Of a stretch of DNA of 64,000 nt, positions 35,726 through 45,517 are shown in pieces. The position numbers and the translations under genes were made by a program. The DNA is from Flavobacterium ardleyense (GTDB taxonomy: Bacteria > Bacteroidota > Bacteroidia > Flavobacteriales > Flavobacteriaceae). The first letter of the stretch is position 1. Every line of letters starts with the position of its first letter. The stretch spans positions 2,170,001 through 2,234,000 of the forward strand of contig NZ_CP137891.1 of assembly GCF_033547075.1 (NCBI RefSeq), given 5' to 3'. Below the pieces are notes generated by a model. It saw nothing but the letters and a program-made list of their open reading frames with translations, was not told the origin of the DNA and ran no database searches.

Positions 35726-36163
35726 TTATTTCATATTTTCACTTTTTATTATTTTACCATTCATATTAATTGCAACTTCTATATTGGATTTTCCTTTTTT
35801 AATTTCAAATTCATAAACTACAGTTTCTTTTGTTTCAGAAATTTCTGCTTCCTCAATGCTGTAACCTGGATATGATTTGTTTAGATTAGCCTGCATTTCC
35901 GATGGCACTTTATTAATTTCGATAGAATGTTCTGTCTCCTTCCACATTCCATTTTCAAGGAAGTTGGCCGAATATTTAATTTTGTCCATTTTGAACTCAG
36001 CTTCCCACTCTTGATTTTTCTCCTGTGACCATTTCACGTTTTTGGCGGTTGGAAACTTATGAGAAAATGCTTCTTTCACAAGCTTTGGCGCCTCTTGCAG
36101 CGCAGTAAGAGAAAGGATAGTGAACACTAAGAACGGACCTAAAAAAATCTTTAATGTTTTCAT
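35726..36163 (-). CDS. Periplasmic PepSY-like (DUF2874-type) protein
   Basis: A 145-residue exported protein with two PepSY-like repeats: KLVKEAFSHKFPTAKNVKWS with EWEAEFKMDKIKYSANFLENG, then ANLNKSYPGYSIEEAEISE with VYEFEIKKGKSNIEVAINMNG. The family is widespread in Bacteroidetes beside two-component systems. Members are thought to bind periplasmic ligands or modulate proteases or kinases. It lies directly downstream of the kinase gene but has its own promoter and a triple 11-bp direct repeat upstream, so it is a likely target of the regulator. Confidence 0.88.
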   Translation of the reverse strand: MKTLKIFLGPFLVFTILSLTALQEAPKLVKEAFSHKFPTAKNVKWSQEKNQEWEAEFKMDKIKYSANFLENGMWKETEHSIEINKVPSEMQANLNKSYPGYSIEEAEISETKETVVYEFEIKKGKSNIEVAINMNGKIIKSENMK

Positions 36164-36204
36164 AATTAGATACTTTAAATTAATTGTACTGTAAAGCTAT
36201 TAAT

Positions 36205-36237
36205 CAAATCTAAAGCTACTTTTAAGGAACTCTAAAG
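36205..36237 (-). promoter_or_regulatory. Promoter and triple response-regulator box of the PepSY-like gene
   Basis: Plus-strand units ATCTAAAG (36208), CTTTTAAG (36219) and CTCTAAAG (36230) repeat every 11 bp. The gene-proximal unit overlaps a minus-strand TAGATTTG -7 element (36205-36212), about 42 bases before the ATG, so regulator binding would reach from -7 to about -33. Confidence 0.65.
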
Positions 36238-36258
36238 GAATAATCAAGTAACATTTAA

Positions 36259-37560
36259 TTATGATTTAGCTGGAAAAAAAAGCACTGAAAAGATATGCTG
36301 CTTATTTTCGAATCTATAAGTTAAGGTGTAGCCGTATAAATCGCAAATCTTCTGAACAATGGATAACCCTAGTCCGGTGGACTTAAAGTTATTCTGTTCA
36401 CGATAGAAACGCAAATGTAATTTGTCAGGATTATTTATCGCTATTTCACCAGGATTTGAAACCAGAAGAGACGAGCTGTTTGTGAAGATTACAATATTTT
36501 CGTTTTGTAAACTATGTTTTATAGCATTCGAAATTAGATTATTGACTAGTATTTCTGCTAAGTAGGGATCAATTTCCACTTGCAGATTTTCATTGGCAAG
36601 ATGAACGATATTTTTTATCTCAAGTTCTTTATAATCTTCAACTTTTTCGTTTACAAGTTGAGAAATTGACACTTCTTCAATATTTACAAACTGATTATTA
36701 TCAATTTTTGTCAAAATCGTAATTTTTTTGTTGAGTTGCTTTAATCTCTGAATGTCTTTTTGGATAGAACTTACTTGCTCAAATTGCCTATCATTGATGG
36801 CGTGTTCATTAATAATATTGTCAATTTTTGCCTGTATGATTGCCAAAGGTGTTTGAAGTTCGTGAGAGATATTCTCCGTATATTGTTTTAAATTCTCATA
36901 ATCAGTTCGAACCTTAGTCGTGAGTTGCTGTATGTGAGTCTTTAACTCCGAAAATTCGACAATATCACTATCAACTAAAACTATTGGGTGGCTTGAAGTT
37001 AATGAAAATTCCTTCATCTGATTTAGATTATCAAAAAACGGTTGCCAAATTCGCAAATTCTGCGCTTTATTAAAATAAAAAAGAAATAGAAAAGCAAGTA
37101 GGAAGATTGCAATATTTGACAAAACAATTGCCATCACTATTTCATCGGTTTCAACAACTAATGTTCTAATTACAATGTGATAATTAATATTATTGATCCT
37201 TTTATAAGTAGATAATTCTCGAAATAGTTCCCGTTCATTCTGTGATGGATCAAATAAAACAGTGTCTTTTAAACTTTCAGCCTTTAAAGAATCTACAATC
37301 GTGACTTCGGTGATTGGCGAAAGCGAGTAAATCTCTTTGTGATCTCTAATGGCATCCGTAATTCGACCTTCGGTAGAGTGCAACTCTTCTTCAATTTCCT
37401 TTTGGAGTAAATTATGAGTATAAAAATACAAGGCAATGCAACTTAAAAAAGCGAGAATAAGTCCCGTAATTAAAAAAGTTTTAGTTGTTTTTTTTATAAG
37501 TGTCGTTTTCTTACTCACGTGGAAAGTTTTAGTCTTCTGCAAATCGATATCCGGTTCCAT
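36259..37560 (-). CDS. Membrane sensor histidine kinase
   Basis: A 433-residue kinase with two membrane helices (about 28-48 and 143-163) flanking a periplasmic sensor region of about 95 residues. The catalytic part has the H box TENISHELQTPLAIIQA (His near 234), the N box LVNNLISNAIKHS and the G2 region KSTGLGLSIVQKICD. The usual DNG of the G1 box is replaced by SNPGE, a variant known in Bacteroidetes kinases. The ATG lies inside the response-regulator gene (32-base overlap), so the pair is translationally coupled. The context of efflux and envelope genes suggests an envelope-stress sensor. Confidence 0.92.
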   Translation of the reverse strand: MEPDIDLQKTKTFHVSKKTTLIKKTTKTFLITGLILAFLSCIALYFYTHNLLQKEIEEELHSTEGRITDAIRDHKEIYSLSPITEVTIVDSLKAESLKDTVLFDPSQNERELFRELSTYKRINNINYHIVIRTLVVETDEIVMAIVLSNIAIFLLAFLFLFYFNKAQNLRIWQPFFDNLNQMKEFSLTSSHPIVLVDSDIVEFSELKTHIQQLTTKVRTDYENLKQYTENISHELQTPLAIIQAKIDNIINEHAINDRQFEQVSSIQKDIQRLKQLNKKITILTKIDNNQFVNIEEVSISQLVNEKVEDYKELEIKNIVHLANENLQVEIDPYLAEILVNNLISNAIKHSLQNENIVIFTNSSSLLVSNPGEIAINNPDKLHLRFYREQNNFKSTGLGLSIVQKICDLYGYTLTYRFENKQHIFSVLFFPAKS

Positions 37561-38203
37561 AAGCGGTTTTTAGGTATTTGGATCCTTCGATGGTCAACTT
37601 TTTACGAAGATTATTAATATGGACATAAATGAAATCAAAATTGTCGAGTAGGTCGCTATCATCGCCCCAAAGATGTTCGGCAATTATTTCTTTGGAGAGG
37701 ACTCTACCTTTATTAGAAACAAAAAATAGCAACAAGTCATACTCTTTTCGCGTAAGCGTAATCGGCTTGTCATTAATAAAAGCTGTGCGCGATTTGGTAT
37801 CAATTTTTATTTCGTGAAAAACGATTATCTCGTCGCCACCAAATTTACCTCTTCTTAAAACTGCGGTGATTCGTGCGTTGAGTTCGGCAAGATGAAAAGG
37901 TTTTGTAATATAATCGTCTGCGCCCAAATCGAGACCTAGAAGTTTATCATCTAAAGAATTATTTGCAGAGATTATAATCACGCCGGCAGTTTTCTTTTCT
38001 TTTTTTAACAATTTTAATACATCCAATCCTGATCCAGAAATAAGATTAATATCCAAAATAATAATATCGTAATCGTAAATACTTATTTTGTCTATTGCTT
38101 CGTAATAATCTGATGCTACCTCGCAGATATTTCCATCACGATGGAGGTAATTTGCGATTGCTTCTTGCAAATCTTTCTCATCTTCGGCAATTAGATACTT
38201 CAT
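37529..38203 (-). CDS. OmpR/PhoB-family response regulator
   Basis: A 224-residue regulator. The receiver (1-120) has EDE near residue 7, the phosphoacceptor Asp in IIILDINLISG, Ser in ISANN and Lys in ITKPFH. The DNA-binding winged helix (about 130-224) has LTRKEYDLLLFF, a VYVHINNLRKKL recognition helix and the TAYGTGYRF wing. OmpR-type dimers bind tandem direct repeats about one helical turn apart, which agrees with the 11-bp repeats upstream of this gene, the PepSY-like gene, the LTA-synthase-like gene and the tolC-type gene. It is probably autoregulated. Confidence 0.93.
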   Translation of the reverse strand: MKYLIAEDEKDLQEAIANYLHRDGNICEVASDYYEAIDKISIYDYDIIILDINLISGSGLDVLKLLKKEKKTAGVIIISANNSLDDKLLGLDLGADDYITKPFHLAELNARITAVLRRGKFGGDEIIVFHEIKIDTKSRTAFINDKPITLTRKEYDLLLFFVSNKGRVLSKEIIAEHLWGDDSDLLDNFDFIYVHINNLRKKLTIEGSKYLKTAYGTGYRFAED

Positions 38204-38238
38204 TTAGCTGAAATTTTAGAGATAAAAGTACTATTCGA

Positions 38239-38257
38239 TTCTAAATATATTCTAAAG
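38239..38257 (-). promoter_or_regulatory. Candidate autoregulatory box before the response-regulator gene
   Basis: Plus-strand TTCTAAAT (38239-38246) and TTCTAAAG (38250-38257) are 11 bp apart, 36-54 bases upstream of the ATG, the same distance as at the LTA-synthase-like gene. Confidence 0.65.
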
Positions 38258-38314
38258 TAAAGCATTTTATTGCAATTTAAGTTTAATAGATTCCATCGCT
38301 TCCATGGTCGTATC

Positions 38315-39034
38315 TTACCCAATTTTGTATAAATCTTCTGATTTTTTAAGGTCGAACATACCATATTTAAAAGAATCTTCAATTTCCAGGGCTACATCGC
38401 ATTTGCACAATCGAGATTTCACAGTATTCCAGATGGCTAGCTGCACACATCTAATAGCCACATTTCGCCATCCTACGATTTCACATCGCACCTCATGCGG
38501 GCAGAGATTAACGCCAATAATTTTACGAGTAGATGTTAGCAAAGCTTCTACGGGAAGATTATTGAGTAGCCCTCCATCTACATATTTATTGTTATTTATC
38601 GTAATTGAGTTGTACAACAAAGGCAATGCACAAGAGGCGAGAAGTACTTCTACCAAATTATTTCCTTCGGAAACAATCTCATATTTTCCAGTGCTAATAT
38701 TTGAAATACAAATGTGTAAGGGTAGTTTGAGACAGCTAAAATTATTCGTACTAAAATGATTGACCAGGAAATCTCTAAGGTACATCTGCTCGGACATTGT
38801 GGGATGAAAAATTCGCAATTTAAAAACTTTCAAAAATCCACTCTGATGTGTGAGATACAAGATTTCGTCTGGGGTATAACCAGCGCAATACAAGCCCCCG
38901 ACCACACTTCCAGCGCTAACTCCCGAAATTATATCAGGAAAAATTCCGTTTTCATTTAGTGCTTTGAGCACCCCAATATGTGCGGCACCACGAGCGCCGC
39001 CACCCGAAAGTACGATTCCAATATTAGCTATCAC
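38315..39034 (-). CDS. Patatin-like phospholipase
   Basis: A 239-residue patatin-fold lipase. The oxyanion loop is [15 protein letters not shown], the nucleophile Ser lies in [10 protein letters not shown], and the catalytic Asp is in [10 protein letters not shown]. It lacks the Omp85 domain of larger members and has no signal peptide, so it is probably a cytosolic acyl hydrolase (RssA/YchK-like). It overlaps the DUF1003 gene by 11 bases and is the last gene of the efflux operon. Confidence 0.92.
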   Translation of the reverse strand: MIANIGIVLSGGGARGAAHIGVLKALNENGIFPDIISGVSAGSVVGGLYCAGYTPDEILYLTHQSGFLKVFKLRIFHPTMSEQMYLRDFLVNHFSTNNFSCLKLPLHICISNISTGKYEIVSEGNNLVEVLLASCALPLLYNSITINNNKYVDGGLLNNLPVEALLTSTRKIIGVNLCPHEVRCEIVGWRNVAIRCVQLAIWNTVKSRLCKCDVALEIEDSFKYGMFDLKKSEDLYKIG

Positions 39035-39734
39035 TTTTGAGTTCTTTAAGTTGCTCCATTATATCTTCCATCATTTCGAGTTGTATTTGCTGAATTTTCA
39101 TCAGCTCCTCTTGTTGTTGAATAACAAGGTGATCCATTTTTTCGTGCAACGTTCTAATCTCCAATTCTGCTTTCATATTAATCATATAATCCTGCTTGGA
39201 ACGTTCGCGATCTTTATCTTCCTGTCTATTTTGACTCATCATAATTACGGGCGCTTGAAGAGCTGCAAGACACGACAAAATCAAATTTAGAAGTATAAAA
39301 GGATATGGATCAAATCCTTTCTCACTCAGAAAAATGATGTTGATAATCATCCATATAATAATAAATACGCCAAAAATAATTATGAATTTCCAGCTTCCGC
39401 CAAAGGATGCAACCTTATCAGCAAGGTTTTCTCCAAAAGTATAGGTATTTGTGTCGAGCTCATCTGGCTCTTTGGAAATCAACTCGTGGTTGGTCATACT
39501 TTTGAGAACGTCCTTTTCGAGTTCTGAAAGTTCAGCAGCGTCTCTGAGTAGGTAATTTTCTAAATATTTTTGTCGATATCGGTTTAATTCTGATATTGCA
39601 ATTGTGCTTTCTCTAACAAAAGTAGGATGTTCTTCTTGGATAAGTCTAAAAATTGAATCTCGGATATTAGTTCCCAAAACGATTTCAGCTTTATTGAAAT
39701 CCAAATTAGAAATTGAACTTTTATAATTTTCCAT
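39024..39734 (-). CDS. DUF1003 membrane protein
   Basis: A 236-residue protein with two membrane helices (about 112-132 and 145-165). It contains the DUF1003 core: [40 protein letters not shown] and [12 protein letters not shown] coiled-coil tail rich in Glu, Gln and Met follows. The N-terminal 100 residues are soluble and helical. The family function is unknown. It lies between the RND pump and the patatin gene, probably in one transcript. Confidence 0.88.
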   Translation of the reverse strand: MENYKSSISNLDFNKAEIVLGTNIRDSIFRLIQEEHPTFVRESTIAISELNRYRQKYLENYLLRDAAELSELEKDVLKSMTNHELISKEPDELDTNTYTFGENLADKVASFGGSWKFIIIFGVFIIIWMIINIIFLSEKGFDPYPFILLNLILSCLAALQAPVIMMSQNRQEDKDRERSKQDYMINMKAELEIRTLHEKMDHLVIQQQEELMKIQQIQLEMMEDIMEQLKELKSDS

Positions 39735-39746
39735 AATCCAAACCTT

Positions 39747-42746
39747 TTAGTCTTTAATAGCTTTCAAAATCGTCGGTAACACAATCAGCAATAGCGGTAG
39801 GGCGAAAACCAACCCTCCAATTACCGCGATTGCAAGCGGCTGATGTAGCTGAGCGCCGGTACCAATACCCAAAGCCAGCGGACTAAGAGCCAATATAGCG
39901 GCAAATGCAGTCATTAATTTGGGGCGTAAACGTGCAGCAATAGCATATTCTATTCTCTCAATATGTGCTAGTGACTCGTCGCTTTCTAAATATTGCCTGT
40001 AGGTGAAGATAGAATTCTCTCCAATAATACCCACAATCATAATAATTCCAATATAGCTGCCCACATTTAATGCTGTTCCAGTGAGGTATAAACTCAGTAA
40101 ACATCCAGCGACTCCTAAAACTGCGATGACAATAATCGCCAAGGCAATTTTGATTCTTTTGAACAAGAATAAAATTACTACAAAAACCAATAGGATAGCT
40201 GAAATAAGTATCATCATTAATTCCTTAAAAGCTTTTTGCTGATCGTGGTAAGCACCTCCATACTCAATTGAGTATCCTGCGGGAAGCGAAATGTTTTTTG
40301 ATAGATGAGTTTGCACATCTTTTAATGTAGATCCAAGATCTCTATTATTAAGCCGCGCGGTTATTACACCCATAGATTTCTGATTTTCTCTATTGATTTC
40401 AGAAACACCTTTACCGATGCTTATGGAGGCAACACTACTTATCGGAATACTTGATCCTGTTGGTAATAATATTGAAGTGTTTTTTAGATTTTCAACGGTT
40501 GTCTTTTGTGCATCTGGATAGAGTAGTCTAATATTTACTAATTGTTCTTTGTCGATGATAGTACTCACAACTACTCCTTCAATCTGTGTTTGTAGCTGAA
40601 GTTGAAAGTCACTCACCGTAAGTCCTAACTGCGAAAGAACTGGAACATTTGGAATTATCGATAGAGTAGGACCAGCGGCAATCAAGCCATCATTTACGTC
40701 AGCAGTTCCGGGAACTTTTTCCAATTCGGCGGCAATTTTTCTGGATAGCGATTCTAATGTTTTCACATCTTCACCAAAAACTTTCACTTCAATCGGTTGA
40801 ACAGAACTCATCAAATCTCCTAGCATATCTCCGATAACCTGCCCAAAATCGACAGTTAGTTGCGGAACACTTTTTTCTATTCGAGTTCGTATTTCGTCAG
40901 AAACTACAGTAGTTGTATTGCTGCGACTATCTTTCAGCTTAATGAGGTAATCCCCGCGATTGGGTTCTGTAATAAAAAATCCCATCTGAGTTCCCAATCT
41001 TGAGCTATAGGCTTCGACTTCAGGTTGAGTATCAAGAATAGTATTTACCAATTGCAACATTCGATCTGTTTCCTCTAATGTCGTTCCCGGCGGACTATTA
41101 AAGTCTAATACGATACTTCCTTCGTCCATTTCTGGCAAAAAACCTGATGATAAGCGAGACGGAATGACAATGATAATCACCACACAAATAGCCATAAATA
41201 CAAACCCGATTAGAGGTTTTCCTAATATACTGTGGATCCATTTTGTCTTAATCGCGGGTTTCGCTTTAAGTGGAGTATTTCGTGTAAATACAATTGATAA
41301 TACCGGAACTAACAGCCACGTAACAAGAAATGAAGAGGCGAGAGCGATAATCATACTAAAAGCCATCACCTTAAAATAAGCTCCTGCAACTCCTGTCATT
41401 AATATAAATGGAATAAAGATCACAATTGTACTCAGTGACGACCCGAGCATCGCAGGAAATAAATGAGAGATAGCTTCGTGTGATGCCCAACTCACAGACT
41501 CTTTGTGATTCTCTTCTCGAATTTTATGAATTTGTTCTATGATAATGACCACATCGTCTATCATCAGACCTATTGCCGCAGCTATGGCACCAAGCGTCAT
41601 AATATTAAAAGTAAACCCCACAAGATCTAGTACTATTAATGTCAGCGATAATGACAACGGAATAGTGAAAAGCACCACCAAACTAGCCGAAAAGGATCGC
41701 AAGAAAACAATCACAACAATTAGTGCCAATGCTAGACCAATCCATAAAACATCCTTGATACTAGCAATACTTGTATTTACAAAGTCGGCTTGTTTGTAAT
41801 ATGGTTTTAACAAGACACCTTTCGGGAGCGTTTTCTGCAATTCAATAACCTTACTTTCTATGCTATTGTTAACATCAATAAGATTGGCATTTGGCTGTTT
41901 TATAATGGCGATAAGTGGAACATTTTTTCCATTTGCACGAATTTTTTGATATTCTTTGACCTCATTTACTTCAATATCGGCAATGTCCCTTAGCTTGATA
42001 AGTCTAGTAGGACTGTTGATGATTACCAAGTTTTGCAAATCGCTAATATCATCCACAGCATTATCGGTGAGTGTAAGATACATCCGATTGTAGTCGCTGA
42101 TATAACCATTGGATTGTAGCAGATTCGAATTTACAATCGCATTCTGAACCGTGGTAACCGAAATTCCCAAGGATTTCAAAATATCAGGTCTGAGCACAAC
42201 TTGAAATTCCTTGTCTTTTCCGCCAATTATGCTCACATCAGATACTCCCGTTGTAGCCGCAAGAAATGGTTTTATACGATATTTTGCGATTTTTTTCAAA
42301 TCGACCTGCGACAATTTATCACCTTCTAGAGAATAACCCATCACCGGCAAGATTGAAGGATTCATTTTCTCGACAGAAAATACTGTATTAGGCAGCAAAC
42401 TTCCTTGTGATTGATTAATAAAGGACTCAATCTGACTTTTCGAAGTGTTGATATCGACATTCCAATCTAGGTAAACAGATATTTCGCAACTTCCACGAGA
42501 AGTGGTGCTGCGGATATATTGCAGTCCTTCGGTGCGTCTGAGGATATTTTCTAGCGGAACAGTTACGGTGCTCATCATCTTATCTACAGGCTGCTGCCCG
42601 GCATCTGCGATTACTTTAATTTTCGGAAAAGTGATATCAGGGAAAAGTCCCGTTTTGAGATTTGAATAAGCAAAAAAACCACCCAGCAAAAGCAGTACTG
42701 CAATTGCCAACAAAGGAAATTTCAATGATTGTGGTACATTTTTCAT
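39747..42746 (-). CDS. RND efflux pump, inner-membrane permease
   Basis: A 999-residue AcrB-fold permease: twelve membrane helices and two large periplasmic loops. N-terminal GLFPDITFPKIKVIADAG matches the family start. The proton-relay helix reads GLMIDDVVIIIEQIHKIRE with the double Asp of the hydrophobe/amphiphile (HAE-1-like) branch rather than the single Asp of CzcA/CusA metal pumps. An export role for drugs or lipophilic compounds is therefore favoured. It works with the adaptor and outer-membrane protein encoded upstream; its ATG overlaps the adaptor stop by 4 bases. Confidence 0.93.
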   Translation of the reverse strand: MKNVPQSLKFPLLAIAVLLLLGGFFAYSNLKTGLFPDITFPKIKVIADAGQQPVDKMMSTVTVPLENILRRTEGLQYIRSTTSRGSCEISVYLDWNVDINTSKSQIESFINQSQGSLLPNTVFSVEKMNPSILPVMGYSLEGDKLSQVDLKKIAKYRIKPFLAATTGVSDVSIIGGKDKEFQVVLRPDILKSLGISVTTVQNAIVNSNLLQSNGYISDYNRMYLTLTDNAVDDISDLQNLVIINSPTRLIKLRDIADIEVNEVKEYQKIRANGKNVPLIAIIKQPNANLIDVNNSIESKVIELQKTLPKGVLLKPYYKQADFVNTSIASIKDVLWIGLALALIVVIVFLRSFSASLVVLFTIPLSLSLTLIVLDLVGFTFNIMTLGAIAAAIGLMIDDVVIIIEQIHKIREENHKESVSWASHEAISHLFPAMLGSSLSTIVIFIPFILMTGVAGAYFKVMAFSMIIALASSFLVTWLLVPVLSIVFTRNTPLKAKPAIKTKWIHSILGKPLIGFVFMAICVVIIIVIPSRLSSGFLPEMDEGSIVLDFNSPPGTTLEETDRMLQLVNTILDTQPEVEAYSSRLGTQMGFFITEPNRGDYLIKLKDSRSNTTTVVSDEIRTRIEKSVPQLTVDFGQVIGDMLGDLMSSVQPIEVKVFGEDVKTLESLSRKIAAELEKVPGTADVNDGLIAAGPTLSIIPNVPVLSQLGLTVSDFQLQLQTQIEGVVVSTIIDKEQLVNIRLLYPDAQKTTVENLKNTSILLPTGSSIPISSVASISIGKGVSEINRENQKSMGVITARLNNRDLGSTLKDVQTHLSKNISLPAGYSIEYGGAYHDQQKAFKELMMILISAILLVFVVILFLFKRIKIALAIIVIAVLGVAGCLLSLYLTGTALNVGSYIGIIMIVGIIGENSIFTYRQYLESDESLAHIERIEYAIAARLRPKLMTAFAAILALSPLALGIGTGAQLHQPLAIAVIGGLVFALPLLLIVLPTILKAIKD

Positions 42747-43672
42747 TTCCTTCTTATTGAGATTATTGTCGAATCCTGCATTTGATACCCACCTTCAAGC
42801 ACGATGCGGTCGTTTAATTTTATTCCGCTTCCGCTAATTTGAATAATCGAGTCATTTTCCAATAACGGAGTAACATTTTGCTTTACTGCGATCGAATCCT
42901 TTTCAACTTTAAAAATCCAATATTCTGTCAGTAACTCGTTTGTTTGCAAAGCTTTCTTGGGTATCGTCATCGTATTTTTTGCTTCTTTGTATAAAATGCG
43001 AACCTGCACGTTTAAGTTCTCAGGAAGATTTCCTTGTGGCAATGCGATCAGATAAACCTGAGACTGCGCCAAAGCATCTATAGAAGGTAGAGATCCCGTA
43101 ATCTTCGCAGTCATTTTCTCGCCATTTTGCAAAATTATTTCACAATCAGATCCAATCTGCAGCACATTGTTATACTCAAACGGCACATTTACTTGGATCA
43201 CTAATGAATTTGGCTGTACAACAGTTGCCAGAATATCACCTTCTGCAACGTAATCATTATCAGTAATACTCAAAACCGAAATTACGCCCGAAGCGTTACT
43301 TCGTATTCCGATTGGATTTATAAATTTCCGCAGCGAACTATCAATTTTAACAGCAGCTTTTAAAGCATCCTGCTCTTTCGTTCGGACAGTTGCAAAGCTT
43401 TGACCTGTACCAATTTTATCACCAATTTTGAAGTTCATACGCGAAATATATCCCGTAACATTACTTCTGATATTCTCTTTACGCTGATACACAGTAACTC
43501 CGTTAAAACTTAGAAATTGCTGCACATCACCTTCAGCAATCAAAGTTGTTGTCACTTCTACTGCGGCCTTGTGATTATTTCCTACCGCTACATCTTTCTT
43601 GCAGGCAGCCATAGATAGCAGGAAAAATCCACTCATAAGAGTTTTCGCAATTGTCAATTTAAGATTTACCAT
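42743..43672 (-). CDS. RND efflux periplasmic adaptor lipoprotein (MFP family)
   Basis: The frame opens at 43705, but the ATG at 43672 starts the lipoprotein signal MVNLKLTIAKTLMSGFFLL with lipobox SMAAC, giving 309 residues. Adaptor features: two lipoyl half-motifs (VTGYISRMNFKIGDKIGTGQ and SGVISVLSITDNDYVAEGD), a very short hairpin, and a beta-barrel with IPKKALQTNELL and IVLEGGYQMQD. It links the permease to the TolC-type protein. The start overlaps the preceding gene by 7 bases. Confidence 0.92.
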   Translation of the reverse strand: MVNLKLTIAKTLMSGFFLLSMAACKKDVAVGNNHKAAVEVTTTLIAEGDVQQFLSFNGVTVYQRKENIRSNVTGYISRMNFKIGDKIGTGQSFATVRTKEQDALKAAVKIDSSLRKFINPIGIRSNASGVISVLSITDNDYVAEGDILATVVQPNSLVIQVNVPFEYNNVLQIGSDCEIILQNGEKMTAKITGSLPSIDALAQSQVYLIALPQGNLPENLNVQVRILYKEAKNTMTIPKKALQTNELLTEYWIFKVEKDSIAVKQNVTPLLENDSIIQISGSGIKLNDRIVLEGGYQMQDSTIISIRRK

Positions 43673-44946
43673 TGTAAGTAATTTAGCTGACTTTGCAAAA
43701 GCCAATGATTAGTTTGAGCCTGTAGTTTTGTATAAACACTCATTTTGTAATTTTGCATAAGGCTGAGATAATCAATAATAGAAACTTGGCCTTGCACCAG
43801 TTTCCCTTTGTAGATATCGAGAATTTGCACATATTTTTTTTCTTGCTTTTCTAACAATACCACTGCTTTATCATTTTCGGAAATCTGACGATTCAGCTCT
43901 TCCAAGTTGTTTTTGCGCTGCAGTCCAGAATTAAGTTTGTAAGCTGTCAAATTTTCGGTTCTCAGACGGTTTTGTTCCGCATTTAGCTTTCGCTGATGCC
44001 CATCATAAATCGGAAGACTCAATCGCACACCAGCGCTACCTCCAAATTTTCTGTACATATCTGTAATTTCCACCGCATTAATTCCGGCATTTCCATATAA
44101 ACTAACTTGCGGTTTATATTGATTTTCAAAAATTTTCTGATTAGCAGCAACTTGCAAACTATCATTTTTAAATTTCTTTTCATAGAATGCTAATTCACTT
44201 ATTACTAACTTGTTAATTAACGGTATCTCAACTCTATTTTGAGGTTCATTTGCTAGTCCGCTCATAGTCTGCAAAGCATTAATTGAAGTCTGAAAACTAT
44301 TTTGCACCTGCTGCAGCTCGATATTTTTATTCTCAATATCGAGCTGCAATAACAGATAATCACTCTGCAATAAAATCCCTCTTTTCACCAGTAGTTCCAC
44401 CACTTTAAGGCGGTTTTTAAAGTCCAATAGTGTCTTTTTTATAAAGTCTTCTTGCAGCTGAAGTTGGTAAACTGCAATATAGGAAGCAGTGATATTCCGA
44501 ATAAGATTGTGCTTAAATTCTTCCGAATTTAGCGCGATGCCATTGTTCAGAAGCTGGTTTTGCAGTAGCAAATTGTCTGTTGCAGCGCGGTTAAAAAGGT
44601 TTTTTGTAATATTAATTTGTGCCGAATATAGTCCGCCGTTTGTCAGTCCTGCATCATATCCGTACGCATTTGCAGAAGGTGTCGTTGTAATTTCGATCGC
44701 TTTGCCATTACTGTCAAAAAATGGTGCAAATAGCACATCAGAAGTTGCATTTACCAGAAATCCGCTGTTCTGTGCTTTGATAATTCGACTCTGCAAATCT
44801 CCAAGTAGAACTAAATTTGCCGATTCCTTAATTGCCGCTGAATTATTTTGAGCCTGACTCAAAAAATAAGGCAAGTCGTGTGTCTGCGCAAGAATTGTCA
44901 CAGTGCATAACAATGCAAGAAACGTAAAAAGTCTAGTTTTAGGCAT
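43666..44946 (-). CDS. TolC-family outer-membrane efflux protein
   Basis: The ATG at 44946 is chosen over 44973 because it begins the signal peptide MPKTRLFTFLALLCTVTILA. The 426-residue protein has two structural repeats of the outer-membrane efflux family: helical segments such as LVKRGILLQSDYLLLQLDIE and KGKLVQGQVSIIDYLSLMQN, and strand segments LYGNAGINAVEI and GVRLSLPIYDG. First gene of the operon tolC-like, adaptor, RND, DUF1003, patatin. An 11-bp-spaced regulator box lies 77-95 bases upstream. Confidence 0.92.
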   Translation of the reverse strand: MPKTRLFTFLALLCTVTILAQTHDLPYFLSQAQNNSAAIKESANLVLLGDLQSRIIKAQNSGFLVNATSDVLFAPFFDSNGKAIEITTTPSANAYGYDAGLTNGGLYSAQINITKNLFNRAATDNLLLQNQLLNNGIALNSEEFKHNLIRNITASYIAVYQLQLQEDFIKKTLLDFKNRLKVVELLVKRGILLQSDYLLLQLDIENKNIELQQVQNSFQTSINALQTMSGLANEPQNRVEIPLINKLVISELAFYEKKFKNDSLQVAANQKIFENQYKPQVSLYGNAGINAVEITDMYRKFGGSAGVRLSLPIYDGHQRKLNAEQNRLRTENLTAYKLNSGLQRKNNLEELNRQISENDKAVVLLEKQEKKYVQILDIYKGKLVQGQVSIIDYLSLMQNYKMSVYTKLQAQTNHWLLQSQLNYLQW

Positions 44947-45022
44947 ATCTTCAATTTTATAGAAGCTTTTCAACAGAATTAGTTGAAAAATGCTGGTATT
45001 TTAATGTAAAACTAGGACTGAA

Positions 45023-45041
45023 TTCTAAAGTTATTTTAAAG
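45023..45041 (-). promoter_or_regulatory. Candidate response-regulator box before the efflux operon
   Basis: Plus-strand TTCTAAAG (45023-45030) and TTTTAAAG (45034-45041), 11 bp apart. On the minus strand the gene-proximal unit reads CTTTAGAATTC. Same design as the boxes at 35623, 36208 and 38239. Confidence 0.65.
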
Positions 45042-45071
45042 TAGGATATCTCCGTTGCATTAGAATATTCT

Positions 45072-45252
45072 ATTTTTTTTGGGCGGCTTGTTGCTGTCAT
45101 TGCGAAAGGAGTAAGGACTTTCATCGACTTTAACATTATCGCAATGACAGCAACAACCGGGCTCTCCGCTGTATCTTTGCTGCAAGAAATAACATTTTCA
45201 TTTTTTCAAATTAAGTTTAGCAGCAAAGGATGCCGCTATGATCCCTGCCGCA
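45072..45252 (-). repeat. Dispersed structured element (copy C)
   Basis: Read on the minus strand: TTGCGGCAGGGATC, TAGCGGCATCC, TTTGCTGC, AT-rich spacer, TGCAGCAAA, GATACAGCGGAGAGCCCGG, then a long hairpin (GTTGTTGCTGTCATTGCG paired with CGCAATGACAGCAACAA), GCCGCCC and an A-run. It is the best preserved copy; its terminal stem is about 18 bp. Confidence 0.93.
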
Positions 45253-45469
45253 AAAGGGTGGGTAGAGATAAACGTTATAATTTATTATACTTCTTAAAAA
45301 TTGTTTCTCAGCTTCAATCATTTAATTTTGACCTTTAAGTAGTAGACTAAAATGTTCAATTTGCTAAACATGAGGCTGATAAGTACAGCAGTTAATAAAT
45401 ATTTATACTCTCAGATAGACTTATAATCTTATGCATAAGGTGAAATTTCCTTTATTCTATTGATATGTG

Positions 45470-45477
45470 TAAATTTG
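45470..45477 (+). promoter_or_regulatory. -7 element of the zinc-ribbon protein gene
   Basis: TAAATTTG, an exact TAnnTTTG match, 41 bases before the ATG. Confidence 0.45.
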
Positions 45478-45517
45478 CCTAACGTGGCCACGAGGCAGGT
45501 CCCAAAAACCAATAGTT

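Noticed and set aside
36259..37560. Loss of kinase function from a missing DNG in the G1 box
   Set aside because: The SNPGE variant is known from other Bacteroidetes kinases, and the other ATP-lid motifs are intact.
45144..45338. 64-codon plus-strand ORF
   Set aside because: Overlaps element copy C; the SKGCRYDPC-like string is the translated repeat and also appears in copy B.
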